Shown: piece by piece, positions 1 through 11,801 of the stretch | How the letters are laid out: the number at the start of each line of letters is the position of its first letter | How positions within the stretch are numbered: position 1 is the stretch's first letter | Origin: Paracoccus saliphilus | Lineage (GTDB): Bacteria > Pseudomonadota > Alphaproteobacteria > Rhodobacterales > Rhodobacteraceae | NCBI GenBank assembly: GCA_003255745.1 | Contig: KZ836040.1 | Span: forward strand, 191,748-255,747 | Length of the DNA stretch: 64,000 bases | Direction of reading: 5' to 3' | The notes under the pieces: generated by a model | Seen by the model: the letters and a program-made list of their open reading frames with translations, nothing else | Databases searched by the model: none | What the model was told of the DNA's origin: nothing | Program-made: the position numbers and the translations under genes

Positions 1-89
1 GAGAGGTTCTGCCGCTGGACCGCGTGGCCGAAGGCTACCGCATGCTGAGAGAGCGGCGGAGCATCGGAAAGGTCGTCATTACCCTGTGA
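1..89 (+). CDS. C-terminal end of a medium-chain dehydrogenase/reductase (quinone oxidoreductase-like), truncated by window edge
   Basis: Only the last 28 codons are present, read from base 3 to a TGA at 87-89. The translation (LDRVAEGYRMLRERRSIGKVVI then TL) is the typical tail of zinc-type alcohol dehydrogenases and NADPH:quinone oxidoreductases, where a 'eAyrmmrerrsiGKvvl' segment closes the Rossmann-fold protein. The substrate cannot be told from this fragment. About 107 bases separate it from the next gene, so it is probably the end of a separate unit. Confidence 0.6.
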   Translation, partial: EVLPLDRVAEGYRMLRERRSIGKVVITL

Positions 90-196
90 ATTGCGTTGAT
101 TTGACGCAGTCGCGCCATTGAAAATTTCTGGCCTTCGAACGATATTCAGCAAGGAACGGGGCGCCAATGCCCCGCCGGTCTTATGGGGAGACGTCA

Positions 197-943
197 ATGG
201 CAGATTACAACACGTACCGCGCCACGCAGGCCGTCGGCAGCCGCCAGGCGGTCGTCGACGAGGGCCTGCGGGCCTACATGAACAAGGTTTATGGGCTGAT
301 GGCGGTCGGCATGGGTGTAACCGCCGTGGCAGCCTATGGCATCTCGACCGCCGCCGTGACGGCGGACGGGCAACTGAGCGCGCTTGGCGCCGCGATCTAC
401 ACCTCGCCCCTCAAATGGGTGATCATGTTCGCGCCGCTGCTGATGGTCTTTGCCTTCGGCGCGGCGATCAACCGGCTGTCCGTTTCGGCCGCGACCGGCC
501 TCTTCTACGGCTTCGCGGCGATGATGGGCCTGTCGATCAGCTCGATCTTCCTGGTCTATACGGGCACCTCGATCGTGCAGACCTTTCTGGTGACCGCGAT
601 TGCCTTCGCGGGCCTGTCGCTCTGGGGCTACACCACCAAGAAGGACATCTCGGGGTGGGGCAGCTTCCTGATCATGGGCGTGATCGGCCTGATCGTCGCC
701 TCGATCGTGAATATCTTTCTGCAATCCTCGGGCATGCAGTTCGCGATTTCGGTTCTGGGCGTGCTGATCTTCGCGGGTCTGACCGCCTATGACACGCAGA
801 ACATCAAGAACACGTACCTGCAGATGGCCGGTTCGGATGCGGACTTCATCGGCAAGTCGGCGATCATGGGGGCGCTGCGGCTTTATCTCGACTTCCTGAA
901 CCTGTTCATGTTCCTGCTGCAGTTCATGGGTCAGCGCGAGTGA
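197..943 (+). CDS. Bax inhibitor-1/YccA family integral membrane protein
   Basis: A 248-residue protein with seven hydrophobic segments spread over its whole length after a roughly 30-residue polar N-terminus. The sixth segment ends in the family signature AYDTQ, and the last segment carries LYLDFLNLF. The two acidic residues in these motifs form the pH-sensing pair described for BI-1-type calcium-leak channels (family knowledge). The start at 197 is preferred over an in-frame ATG at 167 because GGGGAG lies just upstream and MADYN begins the conserved region. The gene stands alone and is followed by a strong terminator. The family call is secure; the ion-leak role in bacteria is inferred. Confidence 0.93.
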   Translation: MADYNTYRATQAVGSRQAVVDEGLRAYMNKVYGLMAVGMGVTAVAAYGISTAAVTADGQLSALGAAIYTSPLKWVIMFAPLLMVFAFGAAINRLSVSAATGLFYGFAAMMGLSISSIFLVYTGTSIVQTFLVTAIAFAGLSLWGYTTKKDISGWGSFLIMGVIGLIVASIVNIFLQSSGMQFAISVLGVLIFAGLTAYDTQNIKNTYLQMAGSDADFIGKSAIMGALRLYLDFLNLFMFLLQFMGQRE

Positions 944-966
944 CCTTCACTGAACGCAAATAACAG

Positions 967-1000
967 AAAGGCCCCGCCGAGCGATCGGCGGGGCCTTTTT
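967..1000. terminator. Strong rho-independent terminator, probably bidirectional
   Basis: A 13-14 bp perfect stem (AAAGGCCCCGCCG pairing with its complement) encloses a GCGA loop and is followed by TTTTT on the plus strand. It lies 24 bases after the BI-1 gene. The A-run on the other side gives a shorter T-run for the minus-strand oxidoreductase gene that ends at 1019. Confidence 0.85.
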
Positions 1001-1018
1001 CTGGCGGGTAAGGGCTTT

Positions 1019-2029
<1,011 letters not shown>

Positions 2030-2105
2030 GGGCAGGATTTAAGGCGGCATCCGGTCATTGCAATGGCTGACATGCCGATCCCGTTCCGGGGCCACCCCAG
2101 AACGC

Positions 2106-2125
2106 GGGCGGCGTTGCCGCCGCCC
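2106..2125 (-). terminator. GC-rich hairpin downstream of the acetyltransferase gene
   Basis: An 8-bp stem (GGGCGGCG with CGCCGCCC) closes a TTGC tetraloop, 14 bases beyond the stop of the minus-strand GNAT gene. No T-run follows, so it may act only as a 3' end stabiliser or weak terminator. Confidence 0.4.
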
Positions 2126-2138
2126 CTGTTCTTGGAAA

Positions 2139-2729
2139 TCAGACCATCTTGCGCAGATAGGTCCAAGTGGGCACACGCGCGCCACGGGCCACCGACCAGC
2201 TTTCAGCATCGCCCAAGTAAACAAAACCGCAATTGGTCAGCACACGGGCCGAGCCGGGATTGTCCTGGAACGCCTCGGCAAACAGGGTCCGGGCGCCATG
2301 CGGATTGGCCTCGACCAGCGCCGCGACGGCCTCGGTGGCAAAGCCGGTGTTCCAGAATCCCGCGCCGATCCAGAAGCCCAGTTCCGACTGGTCGCCTTCC
2401 ATCCGGGTCAGCGAGACGACGCCCAGCAGTTCCGCCAGGCGGTTCTGCGAGCCGTCGATGGCCCAGACATCCTCGGTCCGGTCGGCGGCCAGCGCGCGGG
2501 CCACGAAAGCCTCGGACGCGCCGCGCGGCAGCGGATGCGGGATGGCGCGGGTTCCCTCGGCCACGCGCTTGTCGGCGGTGTAATGCGCGATCATTCCCGC
2601 GTCCGACGCCCGCAGCGGGCGCAGCACGAAACGGCCGGTCCTGATCTCGGTCTGATGCAGAAGCCCCGCATCGACAGGCTTGAGGTCATCCAACCGGCTT
2701 CCCTCCCTCAAAGGTGCAGACATTACCAT
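2139..2729 (-). CDS. GNAT family N-acetyltransferase (RimJ/RimL-like)
   Basis: A 196-residue acetyltransferase of the RimJ/RimL type. It begins the fold with TGRFVLRPLRASDAGMI, has the mid-strand ELGFWIGAGFWNTGFATEA that forms the acetyl-CoA pyrophosphate region, and ends with ARVLTNCGFVYLGDAE, the usual 'N-x-x-S-xxV-L-x-K-x-GF'-like block. These transfer acetyl from acetyl-CoA to protein N-termini or small amines; the substrate here is unknown. The start at 2729 is preceded by GGGGGAGGGAAC, a good ribosome binding site. It appears monocistronic. Confidence 0.88.
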   Translation of the reverse strand: MVMSAPLREGSRLDDLKPVDAGLLHQTEIRTGRFVLRPLRASDAGMIAHYTADKRVAEGTRAIPHPLPRGASEAFVARALAADRTEDVWAIDGSQNRLAELLGVVSLTRMEGDQSELGFWIGAGFWNTGFATEAVAALVEANPHGARTLFAEAFQDNPGSARVLTNCGFVYLGDAESWSVARGARVPTWTYLRKMV

Positions 2730-2781
2730 GTTCCCTCCCCCGGAAACTGGCCAGAACTAAAGATGACGATATGAACGGCTT

Positions 2782-2807
2782 GGGGGACCGGCTTGCGCCG
2801 ATCCCCC
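2782..2807 (-). terminator. Probable terminator of the rplU-rpmA operon
   Basis: An 11-bp stem with one G-T pair (GGGGGACCGGC opposite GCCGATCCCCC) and a TTGC loop lies 30 bases after the rpmA stop. The T-tract is poor on the minus strand, so efficiency is uncertain. Confidence 0.5.
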
Positions 2808-2836
2808 CTTATTAACATCGAAATGTTACGCTTGGG

Positions 2837-3109
2837 TTACTCGGCTGCTTCGAGCGCGGCGGGAATCACCGAAATAAAGGTGCGCCCTTTCAGGCCCTTC
2901 TTGAAGGTCACGTGACCATCGGTCAGCGCGAACAGGGTGTGATCCTTGCCCATGCCGACATTGTCGCCCGGCCACCAGGTGGTGCCGCGCTGACGTGCGA
3001 TGATGTTGCCCGCGATGGCGGCCTGGCCACCGAACAGCTTGACGCCGAGACGGCGACCGGCGCTGTCGCGACCGTTGCGGGAAGAACCGCCTGCTTTTTT
3101 ATGTGCCAT
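2837..3109 (-). CDS. rpmA: 50S ribosomal protein L27
   Basis: A 90-residue protein starting [20 protein letters not shown], the near-invariant L27 N-terminus that reaches toward the peptidyl-transferase centre. [26 protein letters not shown] follows, also typical. It lies 12 bases downstream of rplU in the standard rplU-rpmA pair. Length is normal for the family. Confidence 0.98.
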   Translation of the reverse strand: MAHKKAGGSSRNGRDSAGRRLGVKLFGGQAAIAGNIIARQRGTTWWPGDNVGMGKDHTLFALTDGHVTFKKGLKGRTFISVIPAALEAAE

Positions 3110-3121
3110 TGGTCGTTCTCC

Positions 3122-3502
3122 TTAGGCTTCAGCGGCGTCTTGGGCCGGGGTCTTCGCACGTGCGCCGACTGCGGCCTTCACGCCGGTATTGTCCGCGCCG
3201 TTTTCCAGCACGTCGGTCACGCGCAGCAGCGTCAGCTGCTGGCGGTGGCCACGCGTGCGCTGCGAGCTGTGCTTGCGGCGGCGCTTGACATAGGTGATGA
3301 CCTTGTCGGCCTTGATCTGGTCGATCACTTCCGCCTGCACGCAGGCTCCGCCGACCAGCGGGGCACCCAAGGTGCCGCCCACCATCAGAATCTCGTTGAA
3401 CTGGACTTTGTCGCCAGCTGCGGCATTCAGTTTTTCAACGCGCAGAACGTCACCCGTCTGCACCTTGTACTGCTTGCCGCCCGTCTTCAGAACCGCGAAC
3501 AT
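3122..3502 (-). CDS. rplU: 50S ribosomal protein L21
   Basis: A 126-residue L21 with the standard opening MFAVLKTGGKQYKVQTGDVL and the signature YVKRRRKHSSQRTRGHRQQLTLLRV, followed by a lineage-typical acidic/Ala-rich tail (about 25 residues beyond the core). L21 binds 23S rRNA in the large subunit. It is the first gene of rplU-rpmA. The promoter should lie in the 260-base gap to the divergent metallopeptidase gene, where I see no small gene or RNA. Confidence 0.98.
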   Translation of the reverse strand: MFAVLKTGGKQYKVQTGDVLRVEKLNAAAGDKVQFNEILMVGGTLGAPLVGGACVQAEVIDQIKADKVITYVKRRRKHSSQRTRGHRQQLTLLRVTDVLENGADNTGVKAAVGARAKTPAQDAAEA

Positions 3503-3761
3503 CGCTTCTTATCCTTCATAACCCGCGTCCTGCGGCCCCGGCAGCGCCGGTGTTCCGGGGGCTTTCCCCGCCTTCGGACAGCGCACCCGCAGATCGGGTG
3601 TCATTGAAAACAATCGACCGGCCAAGGGCGGTTGCCCTGCCGGTTCGGCGCATATGGCGCATCAAGGCTGCCAAGTCAAGCATCCAGCCTTGGAGCATAC
3701 GCCAGGGAACCGCCCTGCCGGTCGCGGGCTTGTCCCCTGCCAGACACGGGACCCTACGGCA

Positions 3762-4750
3762 ATGCAACGCTTCAGCTGCCCGCTTTGCGGAACAAGCGCC
3801 TATTTCCACAACCTGACCTGCGTCTGCGGGGCCCAGTTGGCCTATGATCCGCAGACGCAGTCGATGGTGGTGGACGCATTCCTATGCGTCAATCGCGCGC
3901 GCATCGACTGCAACTGGACCGCTCCGCGCCAGGGTGCCTTCTGCGCCTCCTGCGCCATGTCGCGGGTCGTGCCGGTGCTGCATGTGGGCGACAACCTGCG
4001 GCTGCTGGCGCGGGCCGAACGGGGCAAGCGGTGGGTGCTGGCAAACCTTGCGCAATGGGGCTGGTTCACCCGCGCCGATACCGGGGCCCGACCGCGCTTC
4101 CTGATGCTGTCCGAAGATACCGGCGGGCGCACGCAGCGGGTCATCATGGGCCATGCCGGGGGCGAGATCACCATCAACGTCACCGAGGCGGACGAACTGA
4201 TCCGCCTGAAGCGGCAGCTTGACCTGGGCGAGCAATACCGGTCGATGGTCGGTCATTTTCGGCACGAAATGGCGCATTTCCTGTTTGACCGGCTGACGGC
4301 CCTGCCCGGCTTCCTGCCCGCCTTCCGCGACATCTTCGGCGACGAGCGCGAACCCTATGGCGAGGCGCTGAAACGCTATTATGCCGATCTGCCCGATCCG
4401 GGAGAGGATTACATCACCCGCTATGCCGCAGCCCACCCCCACGAAGACTGGGCCGAAAGCGTCGCGCATCTGCTGCACATGGTCGATTTTACCGACAGCT
4501 TCGTCAGCACCGGTCTGACCATGGCGGGCGTCCCGGACGGCTATCACCCCTATGTCGAAGATGACACGGTCCGCCTTCTGGGCATCGCGTCCGAGGTGGC
4601 CATCGCCGTCAACGACATCAACCGTGCGCTGGACAACGGCGACCTTTATCCCTTCGTGCTGACCGGGCCGGTGCGCGCCAAGCTGGCCTTTGCGCATCAC
4701 TGGCTGCGCAGCGCGCTCGCCGCGGCCGCGCGTTCCGAACGCCACAGCGC

Positions 4751-4754
<4 letters not shown>
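3762..4754 (+). CDS. Putative zinc-binding metallopeptidase with N-terminal Cys-rich zinc-ribbon region
   Basis: A 330-residue protein. The first about 90 residues hold Cys pairs (CPLCG, CVCG, then CVN, CNW, CASC), which look like one or two zinc ribbons. HEMAH at residues 168-172 (an HExxH metalloprotease motif) and a later HEDWAESVAHLLH block fit the uncharacterised 'putative zinc-binding metallopeptidase' family. I chose the ATG at 3762 (MQRFSCPLC) rather than the longer frame from 3654, whose extra 36 residues are low-complexity. Its stop codon shares CTAG with the convergent ABC-F gene. The substrate is unknown. Confidence 0.82.
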
Positions 4755-6562
<1,808 letters not shown>

Positions 6563-6610
6563 GCCCGCGCCCTAGCCCGCCGCCGCGCCGCGGTCAATGC
6601 GTCCCATTGC

Positions 6611-6639
6611 TTGACAGCTTCGGTCGGAATTGGCACAAC
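6611..6639 (+). promoter_or_regulatory. Candidate sigma70-type promoter for the iron-binding protein gene
   Basis: A perfect TTGACA -35 hexamer at 6611-6616 is followed after 17 bases by CACAAC (a weak -10). The expected start site would leave a 5' leader of about 25 bases with the AAAGGAG ribosome binding site. I do not recognise an iron-responsive operator here. Confidence 0.3.
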
Positions 6640-6668
6640 ACCATCGAATTCTGACCAAAGGAGTCAAC

Positions 6669-7667
6669 ATGCGTCCCCTGATCCTCGCTTCGTTGCTGGG
6701 TGCCACCGCGATGCCTGCCCTGGCCCAGGAGGTGAACGTTTATTCGCACCGCCAGCCCGAGCTGATCCAGCCCCTGGTCGATGCCTTCACCGCCGAAACC
6801 GGCATCAAGGTCAACGTGGCCTTCGTGGACAAGGGCATGGTCGAGCGGCTGCAGGCCGAGGGCGACCGTTCGCCCGCCGACCTGGTGCTGACCGTGGACG
6901 TGGCGCGCCTGGGTGAGGTCAAGGAGGCCGGCGTCCTGCAGCCGGTCGAGGACGAGGCGCTGGACGTGGTGCCCGAGAGCCTGCGCGACGCTGACAACCA
7001 GTGGTTCGGCCTGACCACCCGCGCCCGGATCGTTTATGCCCATAATGAGCGGGTGGCCGATGGCGAAGTGACCACCTACGAGGATCTGGCCGATCCGAAA
7101 TGGAAGGGCCGGCTCTGCACCCGCACCTTCACCAATGACTACAACGTCGCGCTGACCGCCGCCTATCTGGCCCATCACGGTGAGGAGGAGACGCTGGCCT
7201 GGCTGGAGGGCCTGAAGTCGAACCTGGCCAAGTCGCCCGAAGGCGGCGACCGCGACCAGGTCAAGTCGATCTGGGCCGGCGAATGCGACATCAGCCTGGG
7301 CAACACCTACTATATGGGTGCCATGCTGAAGGATGACGAGCAGAAGGAATGGGCCGAGTCGGTCCGCATCGTCTTTCCGACCTTCGAGGATGGCGGCACG
7401 CATGTGAACGTCTCGGGCATGGCGATGACCAAGGCAGCCCCCAACCGCGAGGCCGCGCTGCAGCTGATGGAATTCCTGGTCAGCGACGAGGCGCAGCGCA
7501 TCTATGCCGAAACGAACAACGAATTCCCGATCAAGGAAGGCGTGGAACGGTCCGAACTGGTCGCCAGCTGGGGTGAGTTCACCCCCGACGACCTGCCCCT
7601 GTCCGAGATTTCGGACCTGCGCCCAAAGGCGCTGGACCTGATCGAGCGCGTCAACTTCGACGGCTGA
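6669..7667 (+). CDS. Periplasmic Fe(3+)-binding protein of an ABC transporter (FbpA/IdiA-like)
   Basis: A 332-residue secreted protein. A signal peptide (MRPLILASLLGATAMPALAQ) precedes the mature start EVNVYSHRQPELIQPL. The paired tyrosines 214-215 in GNTYYMG correspond to the ferric-iron tyrosinate ligands of FbpA-type proteins, and the N-terminal YSHR block is also a ligand region. The start at 6669 is preceded by AAAGGAG, better placed than the in-frame ATG at 6630. No permease or ATPase gene is adjacent, so its transporter partner must be elsewhere. Confidence 0.92.
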   Translation: MRPLILASLLGATAMPALAQEVNVYSHRQPELIQPLVDAFTAETGIKVNVAFVDKGMVERLQAEGDRSPADLVLTVDVARLGEVKEAGVLQPVEDEALDVVPESLRDADNQWFGLTTRARIVYAHNERVADGEVTTYEDLADPKWKGRLCTRTFTNDYNVALTAAYLAHHGEEETLAWLEGLKSNLAKSPEGGDRDQVKSIWAGECDISLGNTYYMGAMLKDDEQKEWAESVRIVFPTFEDGGTHVNVSGMAMTKAAPNREAALQLMEFLVSDEAQRIYAETNNEFPIKEGVERSELVASWGEFTPDDLPLSEISDLRPKALDLIERVNFDG

Positions 7668-7706
7668 TCGGCGGGGCACCGCCCCCATGACATGACTGGC
7701 AAAGAG

Positions 7707-7735
7707 AAGGCGCAGGCGGGGGCTTGCGCCTTTTT
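7707..7735 (+). terminator. Rho-independent terminator
   Basis: An 8-bp stem AAGGCGCA/TGCGCCTT with a 10-base G-rich loop is followed by TTTTT. It sits 40 bases after the iron-binding protein gene and isolates it from the nucleoside hydrolase. Confidence 0.8.
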
Positions 7736-7778
7736 CATGGGGCGGCAATGATCCGCGCCCCGGGACAGGAGATCCGTC

Positions 7779-8717
7779 GTGGCGCAGAAGATCATCATCG
7801 ATACCGACCCCGGACAGGACGATGCCGTGGCCATCCTGCTGGCGCTGGCCTCGCCCGAGCTGGAGGTGCTGGGCTTGGTTGCGGTCGCGGGCAATGTTCC
7901 TTTGGCGCTGACCGAAGTGAACGCGCGCAAGATCATCGAACTGTCGGGCCGCACCGACGTGCCGGTCTTTGCCGGCTGCGACCGGCCGCTGGCGCGCGAC
8001 CTGGTGACGGCCGAGCATGTGCATGGCAAAACCGGCCTGGACGGGATCGAGCTGCCCGTGCCGACCCTGCCGCTGCAGGCGCAGCACGGCGTCGACTTCA
8101 TCATCGACACCCTGCGGCGCGAACCGGCCGGCAGCGTGACACTGGTCCCAATCGGGCCGCTGACCAACATCGCCGAGGCCTTCCGCCGCGCGCCCGACAT
8201 CATCGCCCGCGTCCAGCGGATCGTGCTGATGGGCGGCGCCTATTTCGAGGTCGGCAACATCACCCCCGCGGCCGAGTTCAACATCTATGTCGATCCCGAG
8301 GCCGCGGCCGAGGTCTTCGCGTCGGGCGTGCCCCTGGTGGTGATGCCGCTGGATGTCACCCACAAGGCCCTGACCTCGCGCGAATGGGTCGAGGCAATGC
8401 GCGCCCTGCCCGGCCGCTGCGGACCTGCCGTCGCCGGCTGGACGGATTTTTTCGAACGCTTCGATACTGCCAAATACGGCAGCCTGGGCGCGCCCCTGCA
8501 CGATCCCTGCACCATCGCCTGGCTGCTTCAGCCCGACCTGTTCCAAGGCCGCGAGATCAACGTCGAAATCGAAACCCAAGGCCGCTGGACGACCGGCATG
8601 ACGGTCGCGGACTGGTGGCGGGTCAGCGGACGCGCGCCCAATGCGCTGTTTCTTGGGGACGTGGACCGCGACGGGCTATTCGACCTGATCCGGCATCGGA
8701 TCGCCCGCCTGCCCTGA
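7779..8717 (+). CDS. Nucleoside hydrolase (inosine-uridine type, ribonucleoside N-ribohydrolase)
   Basis: A 312-residue enzyme that cleaves the N-glycosidic bond of nucleosides to free base and ribose. The calcium-binding signature DTDPGQDDA is at residues 8-16; VPIGPLTNIAEA, VLMGGA and the C-terminal LHDPCTIAWLL provide the remaining active-site residues (Asn, His, Asp). Length matches RihA/RihB/RihC. Base specificity cannot be assigned. Its last 42 bases overlap the 3' end of the convergent ompH gene. Confidence 0.95.
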   Translation: MAQKIIIDTDPGQDDAVAILLALASPELEVLGLVAVAGNVPLALTEVNARKIIELSGRTDVPVFAGCDRPLARDLVTAEHVHGKTGLDGIELPVPTLPLQAQHGVDFIIDTLRREPAGSVTLVPIGPLTNIAEAFRRAPDIIARVQRIVLMGGAYFEVGNITPAAEFNIYVDPEAAAEVFASGVPLVVMPLDVTHKALTSREWVEAMRALPGRCGPAVAGWTDFFERFDTAKYGSLGAPLHDPCTIAWLLQPDLFQGREINVEIETQGRWTTGMTVADWWRVSGRAPNALFLGDVDRDGLFDLIRHRIARLP

Positions 8718-9392
8718 CGCCTCCGCCTGTGGCTTATCCGCCTGCGGCAGCGGCACGGCACCCTCGCCATCCCCAAGACGCCTGTTGACGGCCGTAACCA
8801 GGTCATCGGTCACGTCAATGGCATCCAACGAGACAAAAACCGTCCGGCGGTCCAGAACGGCCACCGCGCCACGATCCTGCATGACCTGGCCCATGACCGG
8901 AAGCGCCGCGCGGAAAAAGGCGGTGCGGTCGGCCTCGGCCCAGGCATTCAGCGCCTGGACCGCCTGCGCACGTTCGCGGCGGACCTCGGTGGCGCGCAGG
9001 TCGAAATTCTCGGCCAAGCGCCGGAATTCGGCCGCCGGCAGAACGGCACGCTGGCTAGTCAGGCGCGCCTCCTCGGCCGACAGAAGCTGCGTCAGGCGTT
9101 CATTTTCGGCCGCGATGACTTGGCCTTCCGCCTCAAGCCGGGCTTGGGCGCGCTTTCCCCAGGCCGAATCCAGGTAAAGCAGGTCCTGGTCCAGTGTCAG
9201 GACGGGCGCCTGCCCCTGCGCCGCATCGGCAGCGGGAATGGTGCGGCTTGGCAGGGCATCGCGCGGCTGCAACGGCTCGACCGCCGGCATTTCGGGGTCA
9301 AGAGCTTCGGGCGGCGGGGCTTCCTGGGCCTGCGCGCCAATTGCCAGCCCCGCCAGCATGGCAAGCGCCAGGATGCCGGGCTGCAAGCGCAT
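8676..9392 (-). CDS. OmpH/Skp family periplasmic chaperone
   Basis: A 238-residue secreted protein with a signal peptide ending IGAQA-Q, a Pro-rich spacer, then the OmpH domain: VLTLDQDLLYLDSAWGKRAQARLE, a long charged helix (about residues 90-160) and VAVLDRRTVFVSLDAIDVTDDLV. Skp-type proteins hold unfolded outer-membrane proteins for BamA. Its ATG shares one base with the bamA stop (TGATG), so the two are translationally coupled. It is longer than E. coli Skp because of the N-terminal spacer and C-terminal tail. Confidence 0.9.
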   Translation of the reverse strand: MRLQPGILALAMLAGLAIGAQAQEAPPPEALDPEMPAVEPLQPRDALPSRTIPAADAAQGQAPVLTLDQDLLYLDSAWGKRAQARLEAEGQVIAAENERLTQLLSAEEARLTSQRAVLPAAEFRRLAENFDLRATEVRRERAQAVQALNAWAEADRTAFFRAALPVMGQVMQDRGAVAVLDRRTVFVSLDAIDVTDDLVTAVNRRLGDGEGAVPLPQADKPQAEASGQAGDPMPDQVE

Positions 9393-11701
9393 CAGAACCG
9401 CGTCTGGATCGTCAGGTCGAAGTTCTGATCCAGGTCATAGTCTTCCTTGCGCACCGCCTTCGAGAAGTTGAAGCGCAGCGGACCGATGGGCGTGGTCCAG
9501 AAAATCGACACGCCGACGGCGGCCCGGACATACATGTCGTCGTCGATCGTCACGAGTGATTCGTCCGTCACATAGCCGGTCCGGTCCAAGCCCCAAAGCG
9601 ATCCGGCATCGGCGAAAAGACCGCCCGAAATGCCATATTCCTCGGGCAGCCCCAAGGGGAACTGCGCTTCGGCCCGCGCGGCCCAGTAATAGTTGCCGCC
9701 AAGTGCATCATCGTTGGTGGCCGCCAGGTCGCGGGGACCCAGACCGTTCGATTCAAAGCCGCGGATCCGGTTGCCGGTGCGGAAGCGGTCGAGGATCCAG
9801 GTGGAGTAATCACCATAGGTATAGATCGCGCCCGCCTCGACCTCGGCGCGCAGCGTGACCTCGGGGCGCCAAGCCGTGCTTTCGACGCCCGCCAAGGCGG
9901 TCGTGGTCACGGTTTTTGTGTCGCCCCCGGCCCCGGCGAAGTCCTGCGAGAAGCGCAGCCGATAGGCAGTCAGCGGGTCGAGGCCGGTGCGGCGCGAATC
10001 CCAGTTGTAGGTATAGCCAAGCGCCGAGGTCAGGCGGGTGCCGGTTTCGTCGATCAGCAGCTGCGAACTGTCCCCGGTCACGTTGTCCAGCTTGTCCTCG
10101 GCCAGGCGATAGCGCAGCTCCAGCCGCCCGTTTTCAGACAAGGGAAACTCGATCGAGGGCTGAATGCGGATCGTGCGGGTGTCATAGTCCGCGTTGAGGC
10201 TTTCAGTTTCGTTGTAGCTGGCGGAAAACCCAAAGCGCAGGTCGCGGCCCAGGAAGAAGGGCTCGACAAAGGTGATGCCTGCCGCGCGGTCGCCGCTGGC
10301 GGTCGAGACCTGCAGGCCCAGGGTCTGGCCCCGGCCCAGGAAATTCTGTTCGGTCAGCGAGGCATTGAAGCCCACGCCCGAACTGACGCCATAGGAGGCG
10401 CCAAATGACAGCGAGCCGGTCGGCTGTTCCTCGACGGCGACGCCGACGATCACCTGGTCGGGGCTGCTGCCCTGCCGCGTCTCGACCTGCGCATCCGCGA
10501 AATAGCCAAGCGCGCGGATGCGCTCGGCGGAATTGCGGATCTCGCGCGGGTTCAGCGGGTCGCCCTCGACCGTGTTGAACTGGCGGCGGATCACCTCGTC
10601 CAGCGTGGTCGTGTTGCCCTCGATGTCGATGCGCTCGACAAAGATCCGCTCGCCTCGGGTCAGGGCGAAGGTGACGTCCAGCGTCTGGTTGGACGGATTG
10701 CGGGTAACGCGCGGCTCGATGCTGACGAAGTTCAGGCCCTGCTGGATCGCCACGGTTTCCATCCTGCGGATGGTCGTGTCGATAACCGACGGGTTGTAGA
10801 CATCGCCCCGGTTGACGCGGTTCTGTTCGCCAAAGGCCGCCGCATCCACACCGGGAACCTCGGACACCGTTTCGACGCGGCCGAAACGATAGCGCGGTCC
10901 TTCCTCGATGTTGAAGGTGATGAAGAAGGCGTCGCGCTGTCGGGCGATTTCCGGGGCGACGGCCTGCACGCGAAAGTCTGCATAGCCCTGCGAGCGGTAG
11001 AATTCCGTCAGCAGCCGTTCGTCCAGCGGGATCCGTTCGGGCGCAAAGGTGTCGCGCCTGATGAAGGTGCGCAGGATGCCCGCCTGTTTGGTTTCCAGTA
11101 CGTTCCGCAGCCGGCGGTCGGAAAAGGCGCGGTTGCCCGTAAAGCTGATGCGCTCGATCTCGGTCACCGCGCCTTCACGGATCTCGAAGACCAGATCGAC
11201 GCGGTTGCCGCTGCGGCGGATGATGCGCGGATCGACGCGGGCGGCCAGCCGGCCTTCGGCGGCATAGGTCTGGGCAATGGCCTGCGCGTCCTGGATCGCC
11301 TGGCTGGGCTGATAAACGCGGCGCGACTGGCTGCGCACAATTTCAGACAAACGGGAATCGTCCAGGCGACGGTTGCCCTCAAAGCTGATCTGGTTGATCG
11401 TCGGGTATTCGCTGACCCGCACGATCAGCTGCCCGCCCTGCGGCACCAGTTCGACCGTTTCGAACAGGCCCGAGTTCTGCAGGCGCTGCAGCGCCTCGTT
11501 CACCTGGCCGGGGCTGACATCCTGGCCGCGCGGCAGGTTCAGATAGGACAGGATGGTGCCCGCTTCGATCTGGCTGTTGCCTTCGATGCGGATCTCGTTG
11601 AACACCAGTGCCGCGGCGGGAAGCGGCGCCAGGGCCGCCGGACCGGTGATCGCCAAGGCCGCCATCAGCGCAACCGCGCCCTTGCCCAGTTTCCGTGTCA
11701 T
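9392..11701 (-). CDS. bamA: Outer membrane protein assembly factor BamA
   Basis: A 769-residue beta-barrel insertase. It has a signal peptide (about 32 residues), five POTRA repeats (the first begins FNEIRIEGNSQIEAGTILSYL) to about residue 420, then the 16-strand barrel with the loop-6 signature IRGFESNGLGPRD (the VRGF/IRGF motif) and a C-terminal aromatic Phe (LTIQTRF). It is the core of the BAM complex, paired with the downstream Skp-type chaperone and the upstream site-2 protease. Confidence 0.97.
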   Translation of the reverse strand: MTRKLGKGAVALMAALAITGPAALAPLPAAALVFNEIRIEGNSQIEAGTILSYLNLPRGQDVSPGQVNEALQRLQNSGLFETVELVPQGGQLIVRVSEYPTINQISFEGNRRLDDSRLSEIVRSQSRRVYQPSQAIQDAQAIAQTYAAEGRLAARVDPRIIRRSGNRVDLVFEIREGAVTEIERISFTGNRAFSDRRLRNVLETKQAGILRTFIRRDTFAPERIPLDERLLTEFYRSQGYADFRVQAVAPEIARQRDAFFITFNIEEGPRYRFGRVETVSEVPGVDAAAFGEQNRVNRGDVYNPSVIDTTIRRMETVAIQQGLNFVSIEPRVTRNPSNQTLDVTFALTRGERIFVERIDIEGNTTTLDEVIRRQFNTVEGDPLNPREIRNSAERIRALGYFADAQVETRQGSSPDQVIVGVAVEEQPTGSLSFGASYGVSSGVGFNASLTEQNFLGRGQTLGLQVSTASGDRAAGITFVEPFFLGRDLRFGFSASYNETESLNADYDTRTIRIQPSIEFPLSENGRLELRYRLAEDKLDNVTGDSSQLLIDETGTRLTSALGYTYNWDSRRTGLDPLTAYRLRFSQDFAGAGGDTKTVTTTALAGVESTAWRPEVTLRAEVEAGAIYTYGDYSTWILDRFRTGNRIRGFESNGLGPRDLAATNDDALGGNYYWAARAEAQFPLGLPEEYGISGGLFADAGSLWGLDRTGYVTDESLVTIDDDMYVRAAVGVSIFWTTPIGPLRFNFSKAVRKEDYDLDQNFDLTIQTRF

Positions 11702-11801
11702 CGAAAGCCCCTCTTTTCAGCCTGTGCGCCCGTGCCGGGCCTGTCGTTTTGCCTTTTTCTCTAGCCCCAACAGGCGGGGGCTGTCAAAAGCGCATCGACC
11801 T

